From Myxococcales bacterium 68-20 (GTDB lineage Bacteria; Myxococcota_A; Polyangia; Polyangiales; Polyangiaceae), in contig MKVQ01000030.1 of NCBI GenBank assembly GCA_001899635.1, positions 44,450 to 108,449 of the forward strand: a stretch of DNA of 64,000 bases, in the 5' to 3' direction. The notes below the pieces were generated by a model that worked only from the letters and a program-made list of their open reading frames with translations, had not been told where the DNA came from and did no database searches. Shown here piece by piece: positions 26,238 through 37,842 of this stretch (position 1 is its first letter; every line of letters begins with the position of its first letter). The position numbers were made by a program, and so were the translations under genes.

Positions 26238-27434
26238 TTACTTGGCCTCGCAGAATCCAAAGACGCACTGCCCATTCGCGCCGCAAGCGCTGTCATCCGT
26301 GCACGTCGTGCAGCTCGCCGGCGCCACACCGGACGCTTCCTGCTCGAAGAAGCAGCCGCACGGCTTCTCGGCCTTGTAGGCGGAGAAGTCCCCCGCATCG
26401 GTGGTGCGCTGGACCTGCATGGCGCAGGTCGGAACGGCGCGCGTCTTCGCGACGACGGAGACCGCTTCCTTGCTCTCGAGCAGCTCGAGGACCTTCGCGA
26501 CCTTGGGCGAATGGGAGCCATTCGTCTTGCGAGCGAAGAAGTGGAGGTTCGCCCAGACCGCGTAGTGGCCGTCGCGGACGTTGATCATGTCCGAGGCGGT
26601 CGAGGTGCTGCTGGGGTAGTAGGCGAAGTCCTGGCCCTTCGCGCGGAACGCGAGCGGACGGACCTTGGGCGCCACGCCGTTGGTGGGGACGATGTCGTTG
26701 AGCGCGATGATGCCGATCGCCGAGGCGCGGTTCGACGTATCCAGCGCGGCGAGAACGTCCTTCGCACCAGACTTCTGCTGCGCATCCGTCACCGGCTTCT
26801 GCGGGGGCAGCCCGAGGCTACGCGCCCACGTCTGCCACGTGCCCGAGTCCAGCTTGCGGCCGAAGATGTCCGCCACCGTCGTCCACGGAGTGACACCGAA
26901 GCTCGCGTCGCCGTTGCGTCCGACGATGCCGAAGGTGTTGAACGCCGCCTCGGAGCTGATCGCGACCGGGAAGCTCGGGTCGTCGTTGACCGCGAGCGTG
27001 AAGGCCTGCACCGGACCGAGCGTGTCGGTCACGTCGGCCGGAAGGGTCGTGGTGCTGAGGCCGGCGACGCCTTCGCACGCGGGCGCGTAGACGTCCGAGA
27101 CGCCGATGTCGGCGACGCGCGGCGTGCTGAAGGTGCACGTCGCGGTCGGCGCGTTGACGTCGTAGATGGTGCTGGCGCTGCCGGCGCGGCCCGTCGTGGT
27201 GGTCGTCGGCGTGACCGCCTCGTAGACGCCGCCGAGGCAGGAGCTGCCGCTGCTGCTGTAGACGATCTTGACGTTTTGGGTGGCGGCGACCTTCGCGACC
27301 GCCTCGATCAGCTTCTGGCTTGCGCTCGAGCCACGAATGAGGACGACGTCCGAATCACAATCGGCAGCCTGTGCCGTGGGTGCAATAAGCAGGGACGCGA
27401 CGGCGCCCGCAGCGACAAGAAGAGACCTACGCAT
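26238..27434 (-). CDS. PstS-like periplasmic solute-binding protein
   Basis: A 398-residue protein with a Sec signal (RRSLLVAAGAVASLLIAPTA, then QAADC). The body follows the PBP-like fold: VLIRGSSASQKLIEAVAKVA, KIVYSSSGSSCLGG (a Ser/Thr-rich anion loop), VADIGVSDVYAPACEG and SAIGIIALNDIVPTNGV. The C-terminus adds a Cys-rich tail (TCTDDSACGANGQCVFGFCE). PstS proteins bind phosphate for an ABC transporter, but no ABC genes are present; the operon continues with a porin and ExbB/ExbD/TonB. ATG 27434 has a strong Shine-Dalgarno (caggagg, seen on the minus strand 9 bp upstream). First gene of the operon. Confidence 0.7.
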   Translation of the reverse strand: MRRSLLVAAGAVASLLIAPTAQAADCDSDVVLIRGSSASQKLIEAVAKVAATQNVKIVYSSSGSSCLGGVYEAVTPTTTTTGRAGSASTIYDVNAPTATCTFSTPRVADIGVSDVYAPACEGVAGLSTTTLPADVTDTLGPVQAFTLAVNDDPSFPVAISSEAAFNTFGIVGRNGDASFGVTPWTTVADIFGRKLDSGTWQTWARSLGLPPQKPVTDAQQKSGAKDVLAALDTSNRASAIGIIALNDIVPTNGVAPKVRPLAFRAKGQDFAYYPSSTSTASDMINVRDGHYAVWANLHFFARKTNGSHSPKVAKVLELLESKEAVSVVAKTRAVPTCAMQVQRTTDAGDFSAYKAEKPCGCFFEQEASGVAPASCTTCTDDSACGANGQCVFGFCEAK

Positions 27435-27450
27435 GATGCCTCCTGAATGG

Positions 27451-27469
27451 CGTGCTGGTGACCAGCACG
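27451..27469. promoter_or_regulatory. 19-bp palindrome upstream of the uptake operon
   Basis: cgtgctggt-g-accagcacg is a perfect 9-bp inverted repeat with one central base, starting 17 bp upstream of the binding-protein ATG (minus strand). The single-base centre and the location favour a dimeric repressor operator, though an mRNA hairpin in the leader is possible. Confidence 0.5.
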
Positions 27470-27522
27470 TGTACCGTTTCGTTCGGTCGTCGCTTCCGGG
27501 GCGCAAGATGCTCGCCCACGGT

Positions 27523-27551
27523 GGCGACATTCGGTGTTTGAGGTGACATTC
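27523..27551. promoter_or_regulatory. Direct repeat in the uptake-operon promoter region
   Basis: ggcgacattc (27523-27532) and ggtgacattc (27542-27551) are direct repeats 19 bp apart, that is about two helical turns, 90-120 bp upstream of the operon start. This could be a site for a tandemly bound regulator such as the OmpR-type protein encoded at 28048. It does not match the 11-bp spacing of the E. coli PHO box. Confidence 0.3.
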
Positions 27552-28047
27552 TCGCGACGACACGTGGCCGTCCTTCACGAACCCGACGCTGGTCGACCCG
27601 CAATCGGATCGTGGGCTCCGATCGAAGCGACCTGAGCGACGTCGCAATCAGCGCCGAGCCGGGGCATTCGTACTACGGGGCGCTCGTCGCGATGCGACAG
27701 GTGCGTGTCGCGTTTGCCAAGCGTTCGATCCGGCAACGTGTCGACTTCGACACCAAGACCGCGCAGCGCGCGCCTGATGTGCGCTGTCACCTAGATCTTG
27801 CGGTTCGAGCACGACCTCGTGATGCGAACGCTGGCAGGCTGACGGTCAGGCGCGTCCTCTCGACTCGACGCGACACGCACGAACGTCCATCGGCGACGGC
27901 TCGTGCGGGTCGTTAAACGAGTTTGGCGGCAAACGAGTGACGACTACGCGACGTCTCGGCGCGCCACCTCCCCTTCTTCATCAGAAGGGCGCACGGTCCC
28001 TGCCTCAAACAAGCGAGCGCGACTCGAGGTCGCCAAGGTTCACCGAA
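27552..28047. other. Intergenic region between divergent units
   Basis: About 500 bp. Open frames on both strands (for example 27611-27916 plus) give translations with no family resemblance. No RNA gene was recognised. It should hold the promoter of the response-regulator gene and upstream control elements of the uptake operon. Confidence 0.35.
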
Positions 28048-28773
28048 ATGTTTCGTTCGGAACATCCCCGCGTAAACGACGCAGCTGCCCATCGTAGAGT
28101 GGTCCGTGTACTGGTGGTGGAGGGCGACGGGACGCTACGTGCCGATCTGGCGGCGTCCCTGACTGACGCCGGGCATGAAGTGGAGTCGGCCTCCTCTGGT
28201 CTTGCCGGCGTCGCGCTGGCTCGCGCCTCGGAGCCCGACATCGTCCTGTTCGATCTGAATCTCCCGGACATGAACGGGATCGAGCTGTGTCAGACGCTTC
28301 GTCCACCCGGGAGGAAGCGTCCCTCGCTCTTCGTCCTCACCTCCGCGCGGGAAGAGTCCGACCGGATCGCGGCGTTCGAGGCCGGAGCCGATGACTACGT
28401 GACGAAGCCGCACAGCATGCGCGAGGTGGTCCTCCGCGTCCGCGCGCTCTCGCGCCGGCGCAGCACCTCGACCTCGAGGACCGACCTGGTCACGCGCGGT
28501 GCGCTGACCATCGACCGCGCGGCACGTCGAGTCGAGGTCGCAGGCACGAGCGTCGAGCTCACGCGGCGCGAATTCGACCTACTGCTACGCCTCGCCGAGT
28601 GCGCGGGACGCGTCCAGACACGCGACATCCTCCTCACAGAGCTGTGGGGCGATATCGCGGACAGCGGTCGCGTCGTCGACACGACGGTCAAGCGCCTCCG
28701 GAAGAAGCTCGGCCCGCACGGTCCGGCGATCAGGACCGTGCGCGGCGTCGGCTACAAGCTGAGTGTCGAGTGA
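28048..28773 (+). CDS. OmpR/PhoB-type response regulator
   Basis: A 241-residue protein from ATG 28048; a later GTG near the VRVLVVEGDG segment is possible. The receiver domain has the acidic pair in VLVVEGDG (where DD is usual), the phosphoacceptor in DIVLFDLNLPDMNG, and a Lys in DDYVTKPHS. The C-terminal winged helix has SVELTRREFDLLLRLAEC and RTVRGVGYKLSVE, typical of Trans_reg_C. There is no cognate kinase next to it. It is divergent from the uptake operon, so it could control it. Partner and signal are unknown. Confidence 0.88.
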   Translation: MFRSEHPRVNDAAAHRRVVRVLVVEGDGTLRADLAASLTDAGHEVESASSGLAGVALARASEPDIVLFDLNLPDMNGIELCQTLRPPGRKRPSLFVLTSAREESDRIAAFEAGADDYVTKPHSMREVVLRVRALSRRRSTSTSRTDLVTRGALTIDRAARRVEVAGTSVELTRREFDLLLRLAECAGRVQTRDILLTELWGDIADSGRVVDTTVKRLRKKLGPHGPAIRTVRGVGYKLSVE

Positions 28774-28802
28774 CGCGCGCGTGTGAGCGCGGCGTCGGCT
28801 GA

Positions 28803-30083
28803 CTACTTCGGCACGGGGAGGCGGAGCGTGAGCGTGCGGCCGAGGAAGCCGTCCATCACGCCGAGCATGCTCAGCGTCATCATTCGCTTGAAGACGGACA
28901 CCTTGCCCAGGAGCGGCATCGCGACGTCGCGAAGGTGCGCCAGCGCCTCCACGTCTCCCTGGAAGAACGGCGTCAGCCAGCGTGTCGCCGTTTGATAGAA
29001 CGCGAGATGCTCCTCTCGCCGGCGCGAGTAGCGGTCGAGCGCAGTCGCGAGATCGCGCGGCTCCGCTTCGATGCAGTCGCTGAGCTCCATCGCGTCCCAC
29101 AGCGCGAGATTGCATCCCTGCCCGAGCTGCGGGCTCGTCGCGTGCGCCGCGTCGCCGAGGTAAACGACGTTGCGGGTGTGCCAGCGATGCATGACGACGT
29201 CGTGGTAGCCGGCATAGAGGAGCTGCCCCTCGTCGTGGATCTGGTCCAGCACGGGCTCCGCTTCCTTCGCGAGATCGAGCACGCTCGCCTTCCACGCGTC
29301 GAGGCCGGCCTCGCGCCACGCGTTCACGCGGTCGCCGCGAATGCTCCAGAACAAGCTGACGAGGCGCGGACTCGGCGAGAGCGGGCTCTCGCTCGACGCA
29401 GGCAGGAGTCCCGTGGGCAAGAGGCCGAGAAACGTGCGATTGCCGTCGACGACCTGGCGAAGCGTGCGCGCCATCGGATCGCCGGCGTCCGCCGACTCGC
29501 GTCCGACGAACCAGAGCGCGCCCCACGGATAAGGCTCGACGCGTTTGCTCGTGCTCGAATCATCACGGAGCTGCGAGCGCGCGCCATCGGCAACGACGAC
29601 GAGCTCGTGAGGGCCATGGCGGTTCGACTCGACGTCGACGAGCCACGACCAGCGGGCCGGCGCTTTCTTCGCCGGCGACTCCGCACGTGAATGGTCGACG
29701 ATCTCGACGCCCGTCTTGATCGTGATGTTGCGCTCCTGCTGCGCGGCTCCGAAGAGCGCCTCGAAGAGCACGCCACGATGGAGGCCGAGCCCGAAGAGCC
29801 CCTCGCCCGCCGTCTCGTAGGTCAGGTCGACCAGCGGTCTTCGGTTCTTGCTCTCGCAGAGCAAGCGGTCGATGCGCGCGCCGCGCGACACGACGTGTCC
29901 GTAGAGCCCGAGGCGGCAGACGACGTGAAGGCCCGTTGGCTGCAGCGTGATCCCCGCGCCGACCGGTCCAGGCGAGGGCACGCGCTCGTAGACCGTGACG
30001 CGATGTCCTGCGCGCGCGAGGAAGACCGCCGCTGCGCTTCCCGCCGTCCCCGAGCCGATGATCCCCACGTCGAGCGCACGCAT
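28803..30083 (-). CDS. FAD-dependent monooxygenase (UbiH/PHBH type)
   Basis: A 426-residue protein. The N-terminal dinucleotide fold has VGIIGSGTAGSAAAVFLARA (GxGxxG), a following YERVPSPGPVGAGITLQPTG, the DG motif as VVVADGARSQLR, and the second FAD motif NVVYLGDAAHATSPQLGQG. This is the group A aromatic-ring hydroxylase set. Length fits. No biosynthetic neighbour is present, so the substrate cannot be inferred. ATG 30083 leaves no extra leader. It is convergent with the response-regulator gene (29 bp between stops). Confidence 0.85.
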   Translation of the reverse strand: MRALDVGIIGSGTAGSAAAVFLARAGHRVTVYERVPSPGPVGAGITLQPTGLHVVCRLGLYGHVVSRGARIDRLLCESKNRRPLVDLTYETAGEGLFGLGLHRGVLFEALFGAAQQERNITIKTGVEIVDHSRAESPAKKAPARWSWLVDVESNRHGPHELVVVADGARSQLRDDSSTSKRVEPYPWGALWFVGRESADAGDPMARTLRQVVDGNRTFLGLLPTGLLPASSESPLSPSPRLVSLFWSIRGDRVNAWREAGLDAWKASVLDLAKEAEPVLDQIHDEGQLLYAGYHDVVMHRWHTRNVVYLGDAAHATSPQLGQGCNLALWDAMELSDCIEAEPRDLATALDRYSRRREEHLAFYQTATRWLTPFFQGDVEALAHLRDVAMPLLGKVSVFKRMMTLSMLGVMDGFLGRTLTLRLPVPK

Positions 30084-30311
30084 CGAGCGGCGATCAGGGT
30101 ACTTCAGTCGAACCGACGTTTCTCGGAGTCCGGCTCGGCCGACCGGAGGTCCAATGGCAATAGAGGAGGGCTGGGGGATCGGCAGTCCATGTGGAGACCA
30201 CGCTCCGGCGGTCCTGCTCTAGTCATTTCCAGCCTTTGCAAAGGGCACACATTGTGCTCCAAGGTCGCCGCATCGTGCCGCGCGCTGGTGCGCCGCGTTC
30301 GAGGAGGCTCC

Positions 30312-31156
30312 GTGCTGGTCTTTCGTCGTCTCGTCGTCGCCGCGAGCATTGCACTGGTCTCGGCGTGCTCGATTGCTGCTCAACCGACCAACGGACCTGC
30401 GGGTCCCGAAGCGGCGGGCGACGTCGAGCCGAGCGCACCGGGAGCCCCGGCCGAGGCCGACGATGATCGGAAAGAGAGCGACGACGATCGGTCGCCTCCC
30501 GACTCCGGGACGAAGCCGAGCGAGGACACGCCGGGGGACATCCTCGGCACGCTCGAAGGCTCGTGCGGGATCGTGAAGACGCAGCTGACGACGTCGACGC
30601 CGACGCTCGAACAGAACAAGCTCACGTTCGTCGGCGGCGAGACGTACGAAAGAGCCAATCTCTCCCCCGGCGGCCAGCGGCTGTTCGACACGCCGAACGC
30701 AGGTGGCAGCTCGACCGAGTCCGAAGTGATGAGCTTCGAAATTCTCCGCGCATGCGAGGGAGCGAAGCTGCTGAAGACCGAGACCGAGGTCGGCTACAGC
30801 ACCGCCAGCGGCGCGATCACGGACATCCTCGTCGAGATCGGCGGCCGGAAGGTCGGCGTCAGCGTCACGCGCGCCTACCGGCCTCAGAACCAGGCGTTCC
30901 CGGACGCCGACGTGAAGGCGCTCATCCAGAAGAAGCTCGAAGGCATCAAGACCAGCACTGAACGCGTGGTGCCCGCAGACAAGTGGGTCAAGCAGATCCT
31001 CCACGTGTTCGCGGCGAACAAAGCACAAGCGGACGCGGTCGTTCGCGTCCTGCCCACAATCGACGCGGCCATTCGCGCGAACACGATCGTACTGCTCACG
31101 CAGACGGCAGGCGGGGGTTTCGTGTACTGTAACCCCGATCCGCCCCTCGGAAGCGA

Positions 31157-31166
<10 letters not shown>
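30312..31166 (+). CDS. Lipoprotein of unknown function
   Basis: A 284-residue protein starting at GTG 30312 behind a good Shine-Dalgarno (gaggagg, 30301-30307). The signal LVFRRLVVAASIALVSAC ends in a lipobox. A long Asp/Glu/Pro linker follows (to about residue 75). The body (about 80-284) is mixed alpha/beta, with SEVMSFEILRACEGAKLLKT, DILVEIGGRKVGVSVTRAYR and a helical KALIQKKLEGIKTSTERVVP, and ends in a disulfide pair (YCNPDPPLGSECP). The SVTRAYR plus AANKAQADAVVRV part suggests a ligand- or nucleotide-like fold but matches nothing I can name. It overlaps the helicase start by 10 bp. Confidence 0.6.
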
Positions 31167-33955
<2,789 letters not shown>

Positions 33956-33974
33956 ATCGCTGACCAGGAGCCGT

Positions 33975-34000
33975 GGTCGGGCGATGGAAGTCGCCCGACC
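33975..34000 (+). terminator. Terminator of the helicase unit
   Basis: Perfect 10-bp stem ggtcgggcga / tcgcccgacc with a 6-nt loop (tggaag), 20 bp past the helicase stop and before a convergent gene. There is no T-run, as is common in GC-rich genomes. Confidence 0.75.
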
Positions 34001-34083
34001 AAGACAAGCGATGCGTGGGTGAGGCTCTTCACCGGGGTCGCGCGATCAGGTGCGCCGGCTTTGCTCGCTTGCGCCACCCCGCT

Positions 34084-34109
34084 CGGGCTCGTCTCCGATC
34101 ACGAGCCCG
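34084..34109 (-). terminator. Terminator of the histidine kinase gene
   Basis: Perfect 9-bp stem cgggctcgt / acgagcccg with an 8-nt loop, 14 bp past the stop of the minus-strand histidine kinase gene. With the hairpin at 33975 it forms back-to-back terminators for the two convergent genes. Confidence 0.65.
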
Positions 34110-34122
34110 GCTCGACCGTGAT

Positions 34123-36054
34123 TCATCCGGGTCGAATGGGCAGGCGGAAGCAAAAGACGCTGCCTTCACCTTCCCTGCTCTCGAACGACATCGTGCCGCC
34201 GTGCCGGGCGACGATCTCACGCGCGATGTAGAGCCCGACGCCCATCCCGCCGTAGTCGTGCGGCGTGTCCGTGTGCGGGCGATAGAAGCGCTCGAACACG
34301 CGCCTCTGCTTGTCCGCCGGTATCCCGATTCCTCGATCGCGCACGCGCACGACCGCCTCCCCACCGTGGATCTCGAGAGAGACATCGACGTCCCCACCGC
34401 GTGGCGAATAGCGGATCGCGTTGTCGAGGAGCTTGCCGAGCAGCTGCTCGAGCCGCGTCCGGTCCGCACGGATCACGACGGGCTCGGTCACGACGACCCG
34501 CAGGCGATGCCTTGGTGCGCTCAGGGCGAACCTACGCGTGACGGTGTCGACGACCTCGGCGAGCTCGACCCGCTCGAGCCGCATCTCCATCTTTCCGGCG
34601 AGGAGGAGGGAGACGTCGAGCAACTCGGTCACGATGCGATCGATCTTGAGCGCACCGCGTTCGATCGCTTCGATCGGGCCCCGCGCGGCCGCCGGGAGCT
34701 GGTCTTTCGCGCGGAGGAGCACGTCCGCATAGCCCTTCATGATCGCAACGGGAGTCTTGAGCTCGTGCGCGGCCACCCGGAGGAACTGGTCTTTGAGCCG
34801 ATCGAGCTCGACGAACTCGCTGACGTCACGATTCACCGCGACGGCGCCGATGATCCTCCCCGTATGGTCGCGGATGGGAGACGCGTTCGCGCGCACGATG
34901 ACCTGGCGGCCATGCTCCGGCCCACCTAAGCAGAAGCCCTCGTTCCGCACGGTCTCCCCACGGATGGCGCGTGCGAGCGGAAGCTCCGACGGGCGCATGA
35001 GGCTGCCGTCGAGATGCCGTATTCCGATCAACGCCGCGTACTCCTCGCAGCTCTTGCCGCGAATGCCCTCGCGCCCGATCAGCGTCATCTGCGCTTCGTT
35101 GAGGTGAGTGATCCGGCCGCTCGCGTCACAGGCGATGATGCCGTCGATCATGCTCTCGTGAATCCCTTCGAGCTCCGCAGCCTGCCGCTGGGCCGTGCCC
35201 GCGAGCCGCTCGATCTCGCGGCGGGCATTCTCCTGCTCGGTCGTCTCGACGACGACCGCGAGGACGGCCGCGCCGCGCGAGGTCGGGACACGAAGGTAGG
35301 TGATCGAGAAACAGCGATCCTCGAGTGGAGAATCGGGAGTCCTCCGGACTCTGACCTTCTTGCCTACGGCGCGATAGGGCTCGCCCGTCGTAAGCACATG
35401 CTCGAGGATCCGCCGCTCATCGAACGGCGCTTCTTCCGAGGCGGCCAACGCGAAAGGCTTCCCGACCCGAGGCTTCTCGCCAAAGATGGCGATGAACCCC
35501 GGATTCACGAGCTCGTAGACGAGCTCCGGTCCCGACCGGACGGCGATGCCGACGGGCACGTAGTCGACGACGGTCTTCAGCAGCTCACGGTCGAGCGCCA
35601 TGTCGGCGTGTAGGCGCTCGCGCTCGCGCTCGACGCGCACCCGTGCCGTGACGTCGCGAAAGCTCCAGACGCGGCCGACGACCTTCCCCTCGACCCGCTG
35701 CGGCTTGGAGCTGCGCTCGTAGACCCGCCCGTCGTTGAGCTCGAGCCGATCGAGGCTCTCCGCCTCGGGGGTCGCGTAGACCGCCTCCGTCCTCGCGACG
35801 AAGCCCTGCGGAGCCGCGAGCTGATCGAGCACGTACGCGATAGCGAGTTGATCGTCTCGCGCGTCGACGACGGCACGCGGCAGGCTCCACATCTCGACGA
35901 GCTTCGCATTGAAGAGGGTGATTCGCCCTTCGAGGTCGACGACGAGCAGCCCCTCAGCCGTCGCGTCGAGCGCCGCGGCGAGGAAGGAGCGAGAGTGCTC
36001 GACCTCGCGCGGTGCTCCTGCTCGCCTTGGCTGTTCCGCGGCCTGCGCCTCCAT
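34123..36054 (-). CDS. PAS-domain sensor histidine kinase
   Basis: A 643-residue soluble kinase with no membrane segment. PAS-like domains: about 28-140 (LDATAEGLLVVDLEGRITLF), about 155-275 and about 290-410 (ESMIDGIIACDASGRITHLN). The HisKA box is VAAHELKTPVAIMKGYADVL (His about 440). The ATPase part has LLDNAIRYSPRGGDVDVSLE, VRDRGIGIPADK, and YGGMGVGLYIAREIVARHGG. It autophosphorylates in response to an internal signal. No response regulator is adjacent, so it is an orphan. The start is ATG 36054, with 178 bp to the divergent TPR-like gene. Confidence 0.92.
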   Translation of the reverse strand: MEAQAAEQPRRAGAPREVEHSRSFLAAALDATAEGLLVVDLEGRITLFNAKLVEMWSLPRAVVDARDDQLAIAYVLDQLAAPQGFVARTEAVYATPEAESLDRLELNDGRVYERSSKPQRVEGKVVGRVWSFRDVTARVRVERERERLHADMALDRELLKTVVDYVPVGIAVRSGPELVYELVNPGFIAIFGEKPRVGKPFALAASEEAPFDERRILEHVLTTGEPYRAVGKKVRVRRTPDSPLEDRCFSITYLRVPTSRGAAVLAVVVETTEQENARREIERLAGTAQRQAAELEGIHESMIDGIIACDASGRITHLNEAQMTLIGREGIRGKSCEEYAALIGIRHLDGSLMRPSELPLARAIRGETVRNEGFCLGGPEHGRQVIVRANASPIRDHTGRIIGAVAVNRDVSEFVELDRLKDQFLRVAAHELKTPVAIMKGYADVLLRAKDQLPAAARGPIEAIERGALKIDRIVTELLDVSLLLAGKMEMRLERVELAEVVDTVTRRFALSAPRHRLRVVVTEPVVIRADRTRLEQLLGKLLDNAIRYSPRGGDVDVSLEIHGGEAVVRVRDRGIGIPADKQRRVFERFYRPHTDTPHDYGGMGVGLYIAREIVARHGGTMSFESREGEGSVFCFRLPIRPG

Positions 36055-36231
36055 CCGCTCCTCCGCTCAATCGCAGCTACCTTACCGCTTCGCCCGTCGG
36101 TCGCTATTCGCCCCCCCTACAAGTCGCTGCATCGAGCGCGGCGGCGCGAATCGCGACGAGCTCCGCGCTTTCCGCGCTCTTGGCGTCCACGAGCACATTG
36201 CCGGCCAGTTGTTCGCTACGATGGCGCCGAT

Positions 36232-37212
36232 ATGGCAGACCCGCGAACGCTCGCTCCTTCAGAGTGCACACTCGAAGCATGGAGGACGCGCCTGCTCGCG
36301 ACGCAACCGAACCTCGACGCCGACGAGCTCGCCCGCGCGTTGACGCTCCTCTCCGTGCACGCCGACCGCGAGCGCTGGTACAGCGAGGATAGCCCGACGA
36401 CGAAGGCCTCCGAAGTCGAGCGCTATCTTGCCGCGTGGGAGCGGCTCGAGGCGGTGCTGGAGCGGGCTTTCCCGAACATGGCACCGCTCTATGAATACTC
36501 GTGGCACCCGCTCACGGCATTGATGGCGAGCGCGCGCATGATCTGGCTTTGGTACGAGATGCCGGCCGTCGCGCCGCTGCTCGAGCGCACGGCATCGACG
36601 GCCGCCACGCTGAAGACGCCGAGTGGTCTTTGGGTAGTTCCGACGGTTTCGCTGAGCAACAGCGATGGCGAGGGCAGTGGTCTCTACCTGAGCAACCAAT
36701 TCCCGCACCTCCACTGGTTCTTCTTGGGTGAGATCGCCGAAGCCGGCTCCGCCCCGGCTCGCTCCCTTGACCACTTCGAACGTTTCTTGCGCAGCGAGCC
36801 CGACTATGCGCCGCTTTGCGACTTCGTCCTCGACGAGTACTTCTACTATCGGAAGCGCTATCTGCCGTCGTCGATCGACGCGCACAGACGCGCTGGCTTG
36901 GCAGCAGAAGCGCTCGGTCTCGACGCTCAGGCCGAAGCGCACTATCGCAAAGCGCTCACGCTACGGCACACCCACCAAACACCGTTCCTCGAACTGGCCG
37001 CGCTCTGTCGGAAACAGGGCCGTACCGAAGAGGCCGCACGCCTCGAGCTCGAACGGGCGGAAACGCTGGCGCACGGGTACTCGACGTTGCGAAAGCAGTT
37101 CGAGCTCCCACGCGCCTTCGCGAGCGTCGCGCAGCGGTTCACCGAGCTCGGTGATTCGGCCATGGCGCGCCACTGCGGACGACGAGGGGACGAAGTGCGA
37201 AGCACCTACTAG
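36232..37212 (+). CDS. TPR-like cytosolic protein of unknown function
   Basis: A 326-residue protein from ATG 36232. It is rich in Leu, Ala, Trp and Tyr. The C-terminal third has TPR-like helices (AAEALGLDAQAEAHYRKALT, FLELAALCRKQGRTEEAARL). The middle contains VVPTVSLSNSDGEGSGLYLSN and PHLHWFFLGEIAEAG, with many aromatics. No signal peptide or membrane segment. I do not recognise the family as a whole. It is divergent from the orphan histidine kinase, and a shared control region is possible. Confidence 0.55.
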   Translation: MADPRTLAPSECTLEAWRTRLLATQPNLDADELARALTLLSVHADRERWYSEDSPTTKASEVERYLAAWERLEAVLERAFPNMAPLYEYSWHPLTALMASARMIWLWYEMPAVAPLLERTASTAATLKTPSGLWVVPTVSLSNSDGEGSGLYLSNQFPHLHWFFLGEIAEAGSAPARSLDHFERFLRSEPDYAPLCDFVLDEYFYYRKRYLPSSIDAHRRAGLAAEALGLDAQAEAHYRKALTLRHTHQTPFLELAALCRKQGRTEEAARLELERAETLAHGYSTLRKQFELPRAFASVAQRFTELGDSAMARHCGRRGDEVRSTY

Positions 37213-37289
37213 CCCGGAACAGGCCCATCGATTCAACCGCATGGGCAGTAGGGGCCGACCGCAGCTACGCAAGCAAGGCCTGTAGCTTC

Positions 37290-37447
37290 GTTGCGGGCTC
37301 CAGCCGTCCGATGAGCCACACGATCATCGACGCGGAGGCTCTCGACGATGCCATCGCGATCACGACGGGGTTCTCGGCACGAGCACGCTCGCGAGCATCG
37401 AGGTCCACCCCATCTTCGACCTCTCGTCCGTGCCGCCGACTCACTGA
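37290..37447 (+). pseudogene. YCII-type domain remnant
   Basis: Read across one frameshift, the sequence gives MSHTIIDAEALDDAIAITTG and then STLASIEVHPIFDLSSVPPT before a stop at 37445-37447. This resembles the second half of the YCII/DGPF fold (sub-pattern IDAxxLDEAIA... G.IEVRPI), but the first half is missing and the frame is broken. Its tail runs into a strong terminator hairpin. Family assignment is a pattern-based inference. Confidence 0.4.
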
Positions 37448-37464
37448 CCGAGTCGGCGGCACGG
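37428..37464. terminator. Perfect 15-bp hairpin, bidirectional terminator
   Basis: ccgtgccgccgactc (37428-37442) and gagtcggcggcacgg (37450-37464) pair perfectly around a 7-nt loop. It lies between the end of the YCII remnant (plus) and the end of the small membrane protein gene (minus, 13 bp away). It is the strongest simple hairpin in the window. Confidence 0.8.
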
Positions 37465-37476
37465 GTGCGGCGCTTG

Positions 37477-37842
37477 CTATCGCGCCGTGCAGGTGTGCTC
37501 GCCGAAGACGAGCGCGCTGCGCCGGCAAACGATCTGCTGCGTGCCAACGCCATCGATGTCGTAGCTCGCGCGGTAGTCGAGGACGCTTCGGCGTCCTTCC
37601 ATCCGCGTCACGCGGCACTGGTCTCCACAACCCGCGTGCTGGCGGGCGAGGCGCTCCGTCTTCTGACGGACCGCCGAGTCGTCTTCCAGCACGTTCGTGT
37701 ACACCGCGACGGCGGCGAGACCACAGAATGCCCAGACGAGCGCCGAGGCGACGCGAGCGCGATGGTTCCTCGGACGTTGCGGGCTCCGCTCGGGGATCCC
37801 CCATACGATGTCGTGGCTGCTAGGGCTACTGCTGGGGCTCAT
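37477..37842 (-). CDS. Small membrane protein with paired cysteines
   Basis: A 121-residue protein from ATG 37842. One membrane segment (ASALVWAFCGLAAVAVYTNV, about residues 30-50) is followed by an extracytoplasmic part with Cys pairs (GCGDQCRVTRMEG and VCRRSALVFGEHTC). A longer frame to 38226 exists but its extra N-terminus looks random. Family not recognised. The hydrophilic C-terminal domain ends right before the bidirectional hairpin. Confidence 0.5.
   Translation of the reverse strand: MSPSSSPSSHDIVWGIPERSPQRPRNHRARVASALVWAFCGLAAVAVYTNVLEDDSAVRQKTERLARQHAGCGDQCRVTRMEGRRSVLDYRASYDIDGVGTQQIVCRRSALVFGEHTCTAR

Noticed and set aside
27523..27551. A PHO box upstream of the PstS-like gene
   Set aside because: The repeats are 19 bp apart and do not match the CTGTCAT pattern with 11-bp spacing. 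They are kept only as an undefined direct repeat.
27611..27916. 101-codon plus-strand ORF in the control region
   Set aside because: No family pattern and Arg-rich composition; I treat the region as intergenic.
30232..30257. Two small palindromes (cctttgcaaagg and gcacacattgtgc) upstream of the lipoprotein
   Set aside because: Short and not placed at a clear distance from a promoter; possible operators but without further support.
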